Source: CAYPNP01 sp964412195 (GTDB lineage Bacteria; Acidobacteriota; JAAYUB01). From it: a DNA stretch of 64,000 nucleotides. The notes beneath the pieces were generated by a model. The model was not told where the DNA came from. It saw nothing but the letters and a program-made list of their open reading frames with translations, and searched no databases. A program made the position numbers and the translations under genes. Shown here piece by piece: positions 52,095 through 60,280 of this stretch. Within the stretch, counting starts at the first letter, position 1, and each line of letters starts with the position of its first letter. The stretch is from contig CAYPNP010000004.1 of assembly GCA_964412195.1 (NCBI GenBank), positions 186,001 through 250,000 of the forward strand. Reading direction: 5' to 3'.

Positions 52095-52122
52095 TTATCG
52101 AACCTCTCGCTTATCGAAGCGA
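52094..52122. promoter_or_regulatory. CTTATCGAA direct repeats and palindrome before the metal operon
   Basis: CTTATCGAA occurs at 52094-52102 and 52110-52118, 16 bases apart, and TCGCTTATCGAAGCGA (52107-52122) is a palindrome. They overlap the start of the first gene, a usual place for a repressor site. No clear sigma70 promoter was found in 52123-52205. Confidence 0.35.
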
Positions 52123-52205
52123 ACGTGGAAGAGTAACACAGCCTAATCACTCAAGCAATAGTTTGATGGAATGAGGTTCTTTCGGATTCAGAGAAGCACT
52201 TAATA

Positions 52206-52664
52206 TTATTCCGGCAAGTGCGAGCCAGATTTCAATCTTTCTTGACTTGATTCTTTATAGGCACTTTTCTGACCTGCTTTGAAAAACCGGCGGGCGAACT
52301 TAAGGATCTCCTCGATGACCTTGTAGTCGGTGATATCCCATTCGTAGATGATCTTCCGGAGTGATTTGCGTTTATCGGGTTCCAGGGAGTAGAGCATTCG
52401 TAGCATGCCGGTTTTTTCTTCTGCTACATCGTCTCCCATCAAGAAAAAATCTGGAGGACACTGAAAGTACTTGGACACTTGGTTGATCCGGGCCAGGGAC
52501 CATTTGACCTTGCCGGACTCCAGGTCCGGCAAAATGTGATACCCCCACCCGAGGGCCTCGCAGAATTCCTTTTGACTCTTACCCTTCCTTTTTCGATAGG
52601 TGAGCATGTTCAGGCGGACCCGCTCCTCCAGCTCGTCCACAACGGCGGTTTCATTCTTCTCCAT
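52206..52664 (-). CDS. XRE-family helix-turn-helix regulator
   Basis: A 152-residue regulator. The XRE/Cro domain covers about 12-75 (NMLTYRKRKGKSQKEFCEALGWGYHILPDLESGKVKWSLARINQVSKYFQCPPDFFL); the rest is a charged helical extension with no enzyme motif. GGGGTAACG precedes the ATG at 52664. It diverges from the transfer operon; GTGATATTCATCAC in the gap is the sort of site such repressors bind. A likely role is to keep transfer genes silent, as in many conjugative elements; whether it also controls the metal operon cannot be told. Confidence 0.88.
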   Translation of the reverse strand: MEKNETAVVDELEERVRLNMLTYRKRKGKSQKEFCEALGWGYHILPDLESGKVKWSLARINQVSKYFQCPPDFFLMGDDVAEEKTGMLRMLYSLEPDKRKSLRKIIYEWDITDYKVIEEILKFARRFFKAGQKSAYKESSQERLKSGSHLPE

Positions 52665-52702
52665 CGTTACCCCAATCCAGGCTGTCTTGCGCACCGATCC
52701 CA

Positions 52703-52708
52703 ATTGTA
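52703..52708 (-). promoter_or_regulatory. possible -10 box for the XRE gene
   Basis: TACAAT on the minus strand, about 40 bases before the XRE start. No good -35 is seen 17 bases upstream, so this is tentative. Confidence 0.3.
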
Positions 52709-52760
52709 GCAATAATCGGCGACATCCGGCAGCACTAAATTTAAGAAAATTGGAAAATTA

Positions 52761-52774
52761 GTGATATTCATCAC
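52761..52774. promoter_or_regulatory. palindrome GTGATATTCATCAC, likely XRE operator
   Basis: Arms GTGAT and ATCAC with a 4-base centre, just upstream of the -35 box of the transfer promoter, in an AT-rich region between the divergent regulator and transfer operon. Confidence 0.55.
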
Positions 52775-52781
52775 ATTATTC

Positions 52782-52810
52782 TTGACTATTTTTCCAAGTG
52801 TCCGTACAAT
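52782..52810 (+). promoter_or_regulatory. strong sigma70-like promoter of the type IV secretion operon
   Basis: TTGACT (52782-52787) and TACAAT (52805-52810) with a 17-base spacer, one mismatch from consensus in each box. Transcription would begin at about 52817, next to the ATG at 52818, so the first gene is leaderless or starts at a later ATG. Confidence 0.75.
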
Positions 52811-52817
52811 CCATCCC

Positions 52818-53051
52818 ATGTGTGGGTACATGATCCAATATCAGAATCACGACTGGATGCCGGTGAAGCACTTCGCCGCCGGAGTCGGGGTGTGCCTGTC
52901 CACGGTCTACAAGTGGGCGGACGAGGGCAAGATCGTCACCGCCAAGCTGGGTGGCCTCAAACTTATCCGCCTGGATATGGACCTAGCCAACTTCCGGACC
53001 CTGTTGGGCCGGATCGTGCCTCGCTCCAATGGCACCCGCGACCAATCGTGA
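52818..53051 (+). CDS. small helix-turn-helix (excisionase/AlpA-like) protein
   Basis: A 77-residue DNA-binding protein: WMPVKHFAAGVGVCLSTVYKWADEGKIVTAKLGGLKLIRLDMDLANF is the winged-helix pattern of AlpA/MerR-type and excisionase proteins, where STVYKWADEGKI is the recognition helix and the strand pair follows. Such proteins direct excision or regulate transfer in integrated elements. The ATG at 52818 sits at the predicted start of the transcript; ATGs at 52830 or 52857 may be used instead. It leads the transfer operon, followed by small pilin-region genes. Confidence 0.78.
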   Translation: MCGYMIQYQNHDWMPVKHFAAGVGVCLSTVYKWADEGKIVTAKLGGLKLIRLDMDLANFRTLLGRIVPRSNGTRDQS

Positions 53052-53077
53052 TCTGAACCCAAAAGGAGGGGTTATTT

Positions 53078-53227
53078 ATGTCTCTGCTCGGTCGAGCCAT
53101 GCCATTCCTCTGCCTGCTGCAGGGGACTCCCGTCTTCAAGAAGATCATGATCGCCTTCTATACCGTCGCCGGTGTGGCGGCGGTGGGCGTCCTGGTCTGG
53201 TACTTCATCAAGAAGCGCGAGCAGTAG
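53078..53227 (+). CDS. 49-residue membrane protein of the transfer operon
   Basis: A very short gene with an excellent ribosome site (AAAAGGAGGGG) before the ATG at 53078. The product has one membrane helix (IMIAFYTVAGVAAVGVLVWYF) ending in the positively charged IKKREQ. It stops 9 bases before virB2. Such tiny proteins are common next to pilin genes; the role is unknown. Confidence 0.75.
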   Translation: MSLLGRAMPFLCLLQGTPVFKKIMIAFYTVAGVAAVGVLVWYFIKKREQ

Positions 53228-53236
53228 GAGACAGCC

Positions 53237-53503
53237 ATGCGTAGGACCGCTCTCTTCCTCTTTCTCTGTCTGGCAACCTCTCTCCTCATGGCCCAGGAAG
53301 TGTCCGGGGCCATCGAGGAAGCCATCGCCGACATCACCGCCATCGCCTCGGCCGTGGGGGCGGTGGTCATGGGCATCGTGGGAGTGATCGGCCTCGGCCG
53401 GGCCGCCTACAAGTTCGCCCATGGCGACTCGGACGCGGTGACCTCCCTAGTCATGGGCATCGTCGCCCTCTTCATCGGCGCCCTTTGCGCCACGTTCATT
53501 TAG
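53237..53503 (+). CDS. virB2: VirB2/TrbC-type pilin
   Basis: An 88-residue conjugative pilin precursor: a signal peptide (RTALFLFLCLATSLLMAQ) and two hydrophobic helices (ITAIASAVGAVVMGIVGVIGLGRAA and AVTSLVMGIVALFIGALCATFI) joined by a short polar loop (YKFAHGDSD). This size and layout are diagnostic for VirB2/TrbC, the main subunit of the transfer pilus. It is followed by an inverted-repeat element and then virB3. Confidence 0.85.
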   Translation: MRRTALFLFLCLATSLLMAQEVSGAIEEAIADITAIASAVGAVVMGIVGVIGLGRAAYKFAHGDSDAVTSLVMGIVALFIGALCATFI

Positions 53504-53595
53504 AGCCACGGTCACCAAGGCGCCAAGGCACCAAGTCAGAACTGAATCAGCATAAATCAGCATGTTCCGCTTGGTGTCTTCGTGCCTTGGTGGCT
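53504..53595. repeat. inverted-repeat insertion, copy 1 (virB2-virB3 gap)
   Basis: The ends AGCCAC..CAAGGC..CACCAAG (53504-53535) and CTTGGTGTCTTCGTGCCTTG (from 53570) are inverted repeats of about 26 bases, with 23 matching once a 6-base insertion is allowed. The middle (AGAACTGAATCAGCATAAAT) is unrelated. A second copy lies at 59681-59773. It fills the whole gap between the two genes. Confidence 0.78.
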
Positions 53596-53612
53596 ATTTC
53601 GCTGGAGCGGCC

Positions 53613-53924
53613 ATGAAGCTGAAGGCGATTCATCGCAATCTACAGCACGTGCCCCGGATCTGGGGGGTGAGCTATTGGAAGCTGTTTGCCTCGCTGTTCG
53701 CCACCCTCCTGGTCATGATGGTTTTTTTCTACACCGTCTCCCGGGGCTTGGCGGCGCTGTTCGTGGGAGTCGGGGTGGGCTTGGCGGCCTACGGGGTCTC
53801 CTTCTGGCTCGACTCCCGCGACCCCCTGGAGCAGCCGAAACATTCAGTTTTCATCCGGGATTGTTTGACCTCTTACTCGGTTTCCAACCAGGCGATTCGG
53901 ATCAAAGATCATGAAGCGGTTTGA
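53613..53924 (+). CDS. virB3: VirB3-like membrane protein
   Basis: A 103-residue protein with two adjacent helices (KLFASLFATLLVMMVFFYTV and LAALFVGVGVGLAAYGVSFWL) following a basic N-terminus, the standard layout of VirB3/TrbD. It overlaps virB4 by 14 bases, the usual arrangement. GCTGGAGCGGCC precedes the ATG at 53613. The C-terminal 30 residues are polar and longer than in most VirB3. Confidence 0.78.
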   Translation: MKLKAIHRNLQHVPRIWGVSYWKLFASLFATLLVMMVFFYTVSRGLAALFVGVGVGLAAYGVSFWLDSRDPLEQPKHSVFIRDCLTSYSVSNQAIRIKDHEAV

Positions 53925-56460
53925 CCTTCTCTATCGGGATCTTGGGCGGGTGGAGCAGAAACTGGACAACCTTCTGCTCTACTGCGACTTCCTGCCTAAC
54001 CCCCACGGCCTGCCGGCCATCCTGATGAAGGACGGGGCGGTCATCGTGCTGTTCCGCCTGGCCGGGATCGACTACGAGGGCTTGGGCCAGGAGGAGAAGG
54101 AGCAGTTCGGCTACTACGCCCGGACCGCCCTGGAGCAGATCCCGGACGACGGCAAAGGCTTCATGCTCTCCAACCTGCTGATCCGGGACCAGGCCTCCAT
54201 CGCCAAGCTCATCGAGAACGAACAGGCCAACCCGGTCATCCGGTTCATCCAGGACAAGAAGCAGGCCTTCTGGGAGGCGCAGGCGAAGCAAACGTTTTCC
54301 AACCAAGTGGTCTGCTGCCTGCGCTACTTCGACCCGGAGGGGCTCCACCCATCCTGGCCGACCCTGATCGGGGACCGGCAGCGGTTCGACTTCATCCGCG
54401 AGAAGTTGGTTACCCGCATGGACAAGCTCTTTCAGGGATACCTGACTCTGCGGGCCGCCTTCGAGCGGTTTGGTTTCCAGGAGATGGATCCGCCGGAGGC
54501 CTTCGGGATCCTCTACCGGCTGGTCAACCGGTCGGAACCGCCGGTGTATCGACCGGATTTGTCCCTCTGCGCCCAACTGGCCCAGTCGAGCTACTTCTTC
54601 TCCCGCAGCAACCACCTCGTGATCAACGAACGCTGCTACGCCGCCCTGGTGGGGATCAAGTACCCGCCGGCCGGGACGGTGGCCCTCTACCTGCGCCGGT
54701 TCTACGAGCTGGATTTCCCCTTCGTGCTCAAGCAGTCCTTTGGCTTCCCTGACAAGCAGAAGCTGTGGAAGCGGATGGACTTCTACAAGAACATCGCCGC
54801 CAGCCTCGCCACCGTGGACAAGACCGCCGGCCTCTACGTGGGCGAGGTGGCCGATTTCCAGCGCCGGGTGGAGTCGGACAAAGAGCTGCCGGTCTGGTGG
54901 AACTTCGCCCTGGTGGTCTATGCCGGGAGCGAGGACGAGCTTAAGCTCAGGGTGATGAAAGTTCAGAACCTCCTCAAGGAGATCGGCTCGGCCGGACTGC
55001 CGGAGCGGAACAACTTCAAGAACGGTTTTTTCTCCATCTTTCCGGGGCACGAGCGGTTCTACCTGCGCCAAAGCCTGCTCACCACGGCCAACGTGGGGGA
55101 CCTGCTGTCGGCCTATACTCTTTACGGGGGAGACAAAGAACCGGTGGAGTACTTCCAGGACCGGCTCCAGGGAGTTTTCTCCTACAATCCCTTCACGCCA
55201 AGGGAAAAGGCCCACCACCTCTGCATCACCGGCCCGACTGGCTCGGGCAAGTCGTTCACCGTAAACAAGCTGCTCATGTCGGCGCTGGTCACCGAACCAA
55301 TCATCTACGTCATCGACCTGAAGCGCTCCTTCGTGGAGTTTTTTGACTTCCTGAAGGAAGAGATGCCAGGGGACACCGCCGTCATGCAGGTGGGCCGGGA
55401 CAAGGTGGACTTCCGCTTCAATCCCTTCCTGATCGCCGATCTCGACGCGCCCATCCCGGAGAGCCAGCTCACCTTCTGCCTGGGGCTGCTCAAGCTCATG
55501 GTGGGCGGAGTCATGGATCCGGACATGGAGTGGACGGTCCGGCAGGGTTTGGAGCTCTTCTTCGAGAAGTACCGGGTCCTCATGCGCAACCAATCTGATG
55601 GCCGGCCGGTGCCACCCCTCACGTTGCTTGCCAACACCCTGGAGCGCAAAGTCAGCCGGAGCGCCTTCGCCAACGCCATCCGCCTCTGGACGGTCGGCCG
55701 CAAGGGGGAGATCTTCGACTCGGGCCGGGACACCCTCCGCCTGGCCAAATACTGCTACTTCGATATCTCCGACTGGGAGTCGGACGAGGCGCTGATGGTG
55801 GCCATGGTCTACTCGATTTTCTCGAAAATCTACGGCGATGTGACCGATGTCCGCAAGCAAGGCCTCCCGAAGTACCTGTTCTGCGACGAGGCCCACCTCT
55901 ACCTCCGGCAAAGTCCCGAGATGGCCGCCTGGATCGAGCTGCTATTTCGCACCGGCCGCCACCACAACCTGTTGGTGGGCATCGTCACCCAGTCCATCAA
56001 AGACCTGGTGGGCGAGGAGCACTCCTGGTCGAAGGGCATCGTTGAAAACATCCGCCAGGCGTTTTTCTTCAACGGCCAGAAAGGTATAGATGAGGCCTTC
56101 AAGGTCTTCCAGATGTCGGACTACCACGTGGAGCAGTTCTACCGGCTCAAACCCGAGCACCACGAGTTCCTGTACTGGTCGAGCGGCGGCCTGCGGCGGA
56201 TCCTGCGTCCCCTGACCGACTGGCACACCTATTGGCTGGCCACCACCGACCCCCGCGAGCGGGCCGTGAGGGCGCATATCAAGGAGCTGTGCGGGGGTGA
56301 CGTTCGGGAGACCATCGAGACCTGCGTCCGGGTCACGGCCGGAGCCCGGACCCGTGACGAGCGGCTAAATGTTCTGGAGGAGTATCTCGAAGGACGCCGG
56401 GAGCGCACTTCCCGGCTGTCCAAGAACAAATCGATTCTGGTCCTGGAGGGGCACGCATGA
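53911..56460 (+). CDS. virB4: VirB4-type transfer ATPase
   Basis: An 849-residue conjugation ATPase. The N-terminal half (CagE/TrbE/VirB4 domain, to about 400) contains SNLLIRDQASIAKLIENEQ and the VirB4-like KQSFGFPDKQKLWKRMDF. Walker A is GPTGSGKS at 441-448, Walker B is YLFCDEAH at 655-662, and FRTGRHHNLLVGIVTQSI follows, as in all VirB4 proteins. It powers pilus assembly and substrate transport at the inner membrane. It overlaps virB3 by 14 bases and virB5 by 4 (ATGA). Confidence 0.95.
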   Translation: MKRFDLLYRDLGRVEQKLDNLLLYCDFLPNPHGLPAILMKDGAVIVLFRLAGIDYEGLGQEEKEQFGYYARTALEQIPDDGKGFMLSNLLIRDQASIAKLIENEQANPVIRFIQDKKQAFWEAQAKQTFSNQVVCCLRYFDPEGLHPSWPTLIGDRQRFDFIREKLVTRMDKLFQGYLTLRAAFERFGFQEMDPPEAFGILYRLVNRSEPPVYRPDLSLCAQLAQSSYFFSRSNHLVINERCYAALVGIKYPPAGTVALYLRRFYELDFPFVLKQSFGFPDKQKLWKRMDFYKNIAASLATVDKTAGLYVGEVADFQRRVESDKELPVWWNFALVVYAGSEDELKLRVMKVQNLLKEIGSAGLPERNNFKNGFFSIFPGHERFYLRQSLLTTANVGDLLSAYTLYGGDKEPVEYFQDRLQGVFSYNPFTPREKAHHLCITGPTGSGKSFTVNKLLMSALVTEPIIYVIDLKRSFVEFFDFLKEEMPGDTAVMQVGRDKVDFRFNPFLIADLDAPIPESQLTFCLGLLKLMVGGVMDPDMEWTVRQGLELFFEKYRVLMRNQSDGRPVPPLTLLANTLERKVSRSAFANAIRLWTVGRKGEIFDSGRDTLRLAKYCYFDISDWESDEALMVAMVYSIFSKIYGDVTDVRKQGLPKYLFCDEAHLYLRQSPEMAAWIELLFRTGRHHNLLVGIVTQSIKDLVGEEHSWSKGIVENIRQAFFFNGQKGIDEAFKVFQMSDYHVEQFYRLKPEHHEFLYWSSGGLRRILRPLTDWHTYWLATTDPRERAVRAHIKELCGGDVRETIETCVRVTAGARTRDERLNVLEEYLEGRRERTSRLSKNKSILVLEGHA

Positions 56461-57230
56461 AACGATTCTTTCTTCCCTTGATCCTGGTCGGCTTCATCTC
56501 GACCTCTTACGCCTTCATCTTCCACGACCCGGGGGCTTACACCCAGCGGGCCACCCAGGTCATTCAGCACATGAGCAAGTGGAGTGACCAGCTGGGCAAG
56601 ATGACCACCCAGATCCAGAAGTTCCAGGAGTACCAGCAGACCTTCAACCGGTACTACGGGACCATCAACTCCATCTACCGAAAGGTCTCCCACGTCTCCT
56701 GGAGCAATCTCCTAAACACCGGCCAAGGCGTCTACCGCGACGCCCAGCGGCTCTACGACCTGCTGCCGGGCACCGATGACTACGAGTACCTGGAGAGCAT
56801 CGACTACCTGACCGCGAATCCCCTGTACGAGCAGAACCCGGACTATCGCCGCTACGTGGACGAGCTCATTACCCGGCATGAAACCCTTGTCAGCAATCTC
56901 GACCGGCTGCAGGAGCAGTTGGAGTCCATCCGCTCGGTGCAGCAGGACCGTCTTAGCAAGTTCGACGTGTACGAGGCGGCCAACGAGGCCATGTCGGCCG
57001 GGACCGGCGAGGCCTCCATCACCGAACAGATGGCCTTGCTCAACGCCATCTCCCTGGAGCAGGCCCGGGAAAACCATGAGATCGCCTCCATGATCCGGAT
57101 GATGCTGGAGCAGCAGCTGGAGCTGGAGCGCGAGTCGGTCAACCAGGTTAACCGCCAGGGGGAGCTCAACCGCAACCGGCCGGCGAACACGGATCAGATC
57201 CAGAGATCCGTCGGCGCCACCGGAAGGTAG
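56457..57230 (+). CDS. virB5: VirB5/TrbJ-like pilus-associated protein
   Basis: A 257-residue exported protein with signal peptide (FFLPLILVGFISTSYAF) and a mature part made almost wholly of long amphipathic helices (ATQVIQHMSKWSDQLGKMTT, ETLVSNLDRLQEQLESIRSV, LEQARENHEIASMIRMMLEQ). This is the pattern of VirB5/TrbJ, a minor pilus-tip protein. ATGA overlap with virB4. The C-terminal tail is Asn/Arg/Gln-rich. Confidence 0.82.
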   Translation: MKRFFLPLILVGFISTSYAFIFHDPGAYTQRATQVIQHMSKWSDQLGKMTTQIQKFQEYQQTFNRYYGTINSIYRKVSHVSWSNLLNTGQGVYRDAQRLYDLLPGTDDYEYLESIDYLTANPLYEQNPDYRRYVDELITRHETLVSNLDRLQEQLESIRSVQQDRLSKFDVYEAANEAMSAGTGEASITEQMALLNAISLEQARENHEIASMIRMMLEQQLELERESVNQVNRQGELNRNRPANTDQIQRSVGATGR

Positions 57231-57236
57231 GCACCC

Positions 57237-58259
57237 ATGCCGGAAAACACCTTCGCCCTGGGTACGCTGATCCAGATCATCTGGGCGGCCCTGCACGGCA
57301 GCCAGGGAGGTTTCGACATCGCCGGGGCGTTCTCTGTGCTCGGCAACGGCCTGTGGCAGATCATGTGCGTCTGGGCCTTCGCCAACGAGGCCATCGACAT
57401 GGCCTCCGGCAAGGAGTCCAACCTCCCGAAGCTCCTCCTGCGCTGGGCCATCATCAGCGCCGTGCTGCTGTCCTGGCCCACCATGGCCGACAATCTCTAC
57501 GGCGCCGCCGCCTCGCTGTCCGCTGCCATCATCCCCGACACCACCGCCCTCTACGGCAAGTTCATGGAGGGCTACCGGCTCATGCAGGGAGCGGACCAGG
57601 CGGCGATGGCCGGCCAGGGGTTCCTGGGCGTCTACGGGTCGCTGGCCGCCCTGCCGAGCGCCATGATGATGCAGCAGATGGCCGCCCTCGGGGGCCTGGT
57701 GGCCATGGTCTGCTTCCTGATCCTGCTGGTGTCGGTGGCGGGCATCTTCATGGTGTTCGCCATGTACCTGGTCATGGGGCCGGTGTTCATCGCCCTGGGG
57801 ATGACGGAAGCCTTCAGCGGGTTCATGTACAAGTGGATCGGGGTGGTGCTCTCCTTCTTCCTGGTCATCCCGCTCTACGGCGGGGCGCTGGCCATCATCC
57901 TGGCCATCCTCGGGGGGAGCGTCATCAACCTGGCCAACCTGCAGGGGCTGCCCTCCCTCGACCATGTGTTCACCGTGATCATGGGGCCGATCCTCGCCGT
58001 GGGGCTGATCCTCGGGGTGAACCGGGTGGCCAGCGGGCTGACCGGGGCCTATTTTGGCCAGCAGGGCTCCATGGCCTTCACCATTGGCATGGCCGCCGCC
58101 GGCATCGGCGCCCGGCTGGGCCTGAGCGCGGCCTCGGCGGGCGCCGGGGCGCCGGCTGCTGCCGGTGGAGCCACCGCTGGCTCGTCCGGCGCCGTCACTG
58201 CCGCCGTGAGCGGTTCCGCTTCCGCCGGATCATCCGCCGCCCGGTCGGCGACGACGTAA
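57237..58259 (+). CDS. virB6: VirB6/TrbL-like polytopic channel protein
   Basis: A 340-residue membrane protein with six or seven helices (GNGLWQIMCVWAFANEAIDM, LLLRWAIISAVLLSWPTMAD, LGGLVAMVCFLILLVSVAGI, and WIGVVLSFFLVIPLYGGALA among them), followed by an Ala/Gly/Ser-rich C-terminus. The large first loop and the helix order match VirB6/TrbL, which forms part of the inner-membrane translocation channel. It is 6 bases after virB5. Confidence 0.85.
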   Translation: MPENTFALGTLIQIIWAALHGSQGGFDIAGAFSVLGNGLWQIMCVWAFANEAIDMASGKESNLPKLLLRWAIISAVLLSWPTMADNLYGAAASLSAAIIPDTTALYGKFMEGYRLMQGADQAAMAGQGFLGVYGSLAALPSAMMMQQMAALGGLVAMVCFLILLVSVAGIFMVFAMYLVMGPVFIALGMTEAFSGFMYKWIGVVLSFFLVIPLYGGALAIILAILGGSVINLANLQGLPSLDHVFTVIMGPILAVGLILGVNRVASGLTGAYFGQQGSMAFTIGMAAAGIGARLGLSAASAGAGAPAAAGGATAGSSGAVTAAVSGSASAGSSAARSATT

Positions 58260-58268
58260 GGAGGAGCC

Positions 58269-58910
58269 ATGTCCAAGGGAGACGACTTCATCCGCTCGAC
58301 CGGCAACCTGGCCTTCGTAAATCTGTTCCTCAAGTACGCCGTGTTCGTGCTGGGCCTGGTATGCCTGGGGCTCGTCGTCAGCCTGGTGCTGCTCTCCCGG
58401 CACGTGGGCGAGATCAAGCCGCTGCCCATCTACGTCAATGCCGTCACCGGCGAGGCCCGGCCGGTCGACTTCCAGGCCATCGACGCCCGAGGCCAGGAAC
58501 GGCTGCCGGTGGAGGTGGAGGCCTTCGTCCGGGAGTACCTGGGGAGCCTCTACACCTACAACCGCCTCACCGTCCGGAGCAACCTCGACGAGGCCTTCGC
58601 GAAGACCGCCCCCGACGCCCAAGGGCAGGTCAAGCGCTGCGCCAATTTGCCGGCCCGGGCCGATATCATCGGGCGCTCCGGCCAGGGCTTGTGCCAGGTG
58701 CTGAGCGTATCCATCACCGAGTCGAAGCCCAATCTTGCCGTCCAGGCGATCTTCCAGAAGACGGTGCTCGCCGCCAACGACGAGTCCATCCAGGACCGCC
58801 GGCATCTCGCCGTGCTGCGCCTGAAGGTGGTCGGCCGCACCGTCGCCAACGCCCACGGCCTGGTGGTCGTGGAGTACAACGAAAGCGAATTCCAGGAGGG
58901 GAATCAATGA
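58269..58910 (+). CDS. virB8: VirB8/TrbF-like protein
   Basis: A 213-residue bitopic protein: short cytoplasmic tail, one helix (YAVFVLGLVCLGLVVSLVLL, residues 25-45), then a periplasmic alpha/beta domain of the NTF2-like VirB8 type (IYVNAVTGEARPVDF, AFVREYLGSLYTYN, LAVLRLKVVGRTVANAHGLVVVEYNE). VirB8 is the assembly factor linking inner and outer subcomplexes. It ends overlapping virB9 (ATGA). No VirB7 lipoprotein lies between virB6 and this gene. Confidence 0.82.
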   Translation: MSKGDDFIRSTGNLAFVNLFLKYAVFVLGLVCLGLVVSLVLLSRHVGEIKPLPIYVNAVTGEARPVDFQAIDARGQERLPVEVEAFVREYLGSLYTYNRLTVRSNLDEAFAKTAPDAQGQVKRCANLPARADIIGRSGQGLCQVLSVSITESKPNLAVQAIFQKTVLAANDESIQDRRHLAVLRLKVVGRTVANAHGLVVVEYNESEFQEGNQ

Positions 58911-59674
58911 TCAAGCTTGCGTACGTCCTTTTACTTTGCTGTCTGATGACTCTGGCCAGCGCCGCAATCACGCCCCAGACGGTGGAATGCAACTTCGACG
59001 GGGCCAATCGCCACAAGGTCTACTCCCTGGTCTCCGCCACGGGCGTCGGCACCACCTTCCGGCTGCCGGAGGGCTGGGAGATCCAAGACTTCGTGGTCAC
59101 CAACAACAAGAGCTTCTTCGGCCAGTCCAACGGGACCGTGGGGGTGGTGAAACCCCTGGAGCCCAATGCCGACACCTCTGTCATCCTCTCTACTGCCAAC
59201 GGCCAGTGCTTTGTCTTCCATCTCACATCGAAGCCTGCCGAAGAAGCGGCCGCCCTGGTAGTGGTGGACATCCATGATCAGAATTTTTTCACCACCCGGG
59301 TCGGCCGCGAAGTGGCGGACCAGGTGCGCCAGAAGGCCGACGCCCTGGAGAAGGAGCACCAGGCCCGGCTGGAAAAGGAAACAGCCGAGGCCCGCAAGAA
59401 GTTGCTCTTCTCCATGGAGACCCGTTACCAGGTCAAAAACGACTGTTTCCAGGTCCGCCGGGTGGTGGACGACGGGATCTTCACCTACGTCCTGCTGCCC
59501 GGCGCCCAGGACCGTCCGGCGGTCTTCGTGGCCGAACGGAACAAGGAGAAGGAGCTCCAGCCGGTCAAGTACGTCGACCTGGGGGACTGCTACCAGATTC
59601 ACCGGGTGCTTTCGGGCAACGAGAAATTCTTCCTCAAGTCCGGCGACAAGACTACCGAGATCGAGCGAGACTGA
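58907..59674 (+). CDS. virB9: VirB9/TrbG-like outer-complex protein
   Basis: A 255-residue exported protein with signal peptide (YVLLLCCLMTLASA) and the two beta-domains of VirB9: YSLVSATGVGTTFRLPEGWEIQDFVVTN..., then after a coiled linker (ADQVRQKADALEKEHQARLEKETAEARKKL) a C-terminal domain (VRRVVDDGIFTYVLLPGAQDRPAVFV). It makes up the outer-membrane core ring together with VirB10. ATGA overlap with virB8. The helical linker in the middle is longer than in standard VirB9. Confidence 0.82.
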   Translation: MIKLAYVLLLCCLMTLASAAITPQTVECNFDGANRHKVYSLVSATGVGTTFRLPEGWEIQDFVVTNNKSFFGQSNGTVGVVKPLEPNADTSVILSTANGQCFVFHLTSKPAEEAAALVVVDIHDQNFFTTRVGREVADQVRQKADALEKEHQARLEKETAEARKKLLFSMETRYQVKNDCFQVRRVVDDGIFTYVLLPGAQDRPAVFVAERNKEKELQPVKYVDLGDCYQIHRVLSGNEKFFLKSGDKTTEIERD

Positions 59675-59680
59675 AAGCCA

Positions 59681-59773
59681 GCCACCAAGGCACAAAGACA
59701 CTAAGAGAAGAACCGCTTTGGGAAAAACAGACAGAAACTGAGTGCTTGCTTTGTGCCTTCGTGTCTTGGTGGC
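59681..59773. repeat. inverted-repeat insertion, copy 2 (after virB9)
   Basis: GCCACCAAGGCACAAAGACA (59681-59700, arm to 59705) and CTTTGTGCCTTCGTGTCTTG (arm 59749-59773) are inverted repeats, 21 of 25 bases matching. The middle differs from copy 1 (53504-53595) but the arms are the same family. It fills the gap before the next gene. Confidence 0.8.
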
Positions 59774-59790
59774 CAATTCAAGGAGGGATT

Positions 59791-60279
59791 ATGAAATCTA
59801 TAGCGATAACTTTACTGGCATTGTCTTTGTTTCTCTCTCAACCGGTACACGGGGAGCAGGTGGAGCGCGAGCAGACGATCGGGAATTTCCATGTGGTGGA
59901 ATTGCACGAGTCGGAAACGGTGGCGCCGCTCTTCACCGTGACCGGCATCGAGGTCACGGACGACGCCTTCCTCGTCACAGTCATCTCCCTGGATCCCGCC
60001 CAGGTCGCCACCCTGATCGGGGCCGGCCGGTTGGAAGCGGAATTGTCTGATGAGACCGGAGCTACGACACCGGTTTCCCTCCAGCTCTGGCGGAAGTGCC
60101 TGTGCAGCGGCCAGTGGGTTTCCAGCGGCTTCGACATCCTACGGAGCTGCACCGACATCTGTGGAACCAATCCGGAGGATGAACAGTTCTTCTTCGTCGT
60201 GGCCACAACCCTACCCCGAGGAAACGACCTGGCCATCGGATTCGAGCCCTCTTCGCTGTGGCTCTTCGAAAGGAACTGA
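59791..60279 (+). CDS. hypothetical exported protein between virB9 and virB10
   Basis: A 162-residue protein: signal peptide (SIAITLLALSLFLSQPVHG), then a beta-rich domain with four cysteines (RKCLCSGQW, RSCTDICGTN) likely forming disulphides. AAGGAGGGATT precedes the ATG at 59791. It ends one base before virB10. No known family; its position in the core-complex segment suggests it could replace VirB7 as an outer-complex component, although there is no lipobox. It directly follows the inverted-repeat insertion. Confidence 0.75.
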   Translation: MKSIAITLLALSLFLSQPVHGEQVEREQTIGNFHVVELHESETVAPLFTVTGIEVTDDAFLVTVISLDPAQVATLIGAGRLEAELSDETGATTPVSLQLWRKCLCSGQWVSSGFDILRSCTDICGTNPEDEQFFFVVATTLPRGNDLAIGFEPSSLWLFERN

Positions 60280-60280
60280 G

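Noticed and set aside
53902..55911. 669-codon antisense frame opposite virB4
   Set aside because: Antisense artefact; virB4 carries intact Walker motifs on the plus strand.
58260..58268. Search for a VirB7 lipoprotein between virB6 and virB8
   Set aside because: Only nine bases separate the genes and no short lipobox-containing frame was found there.
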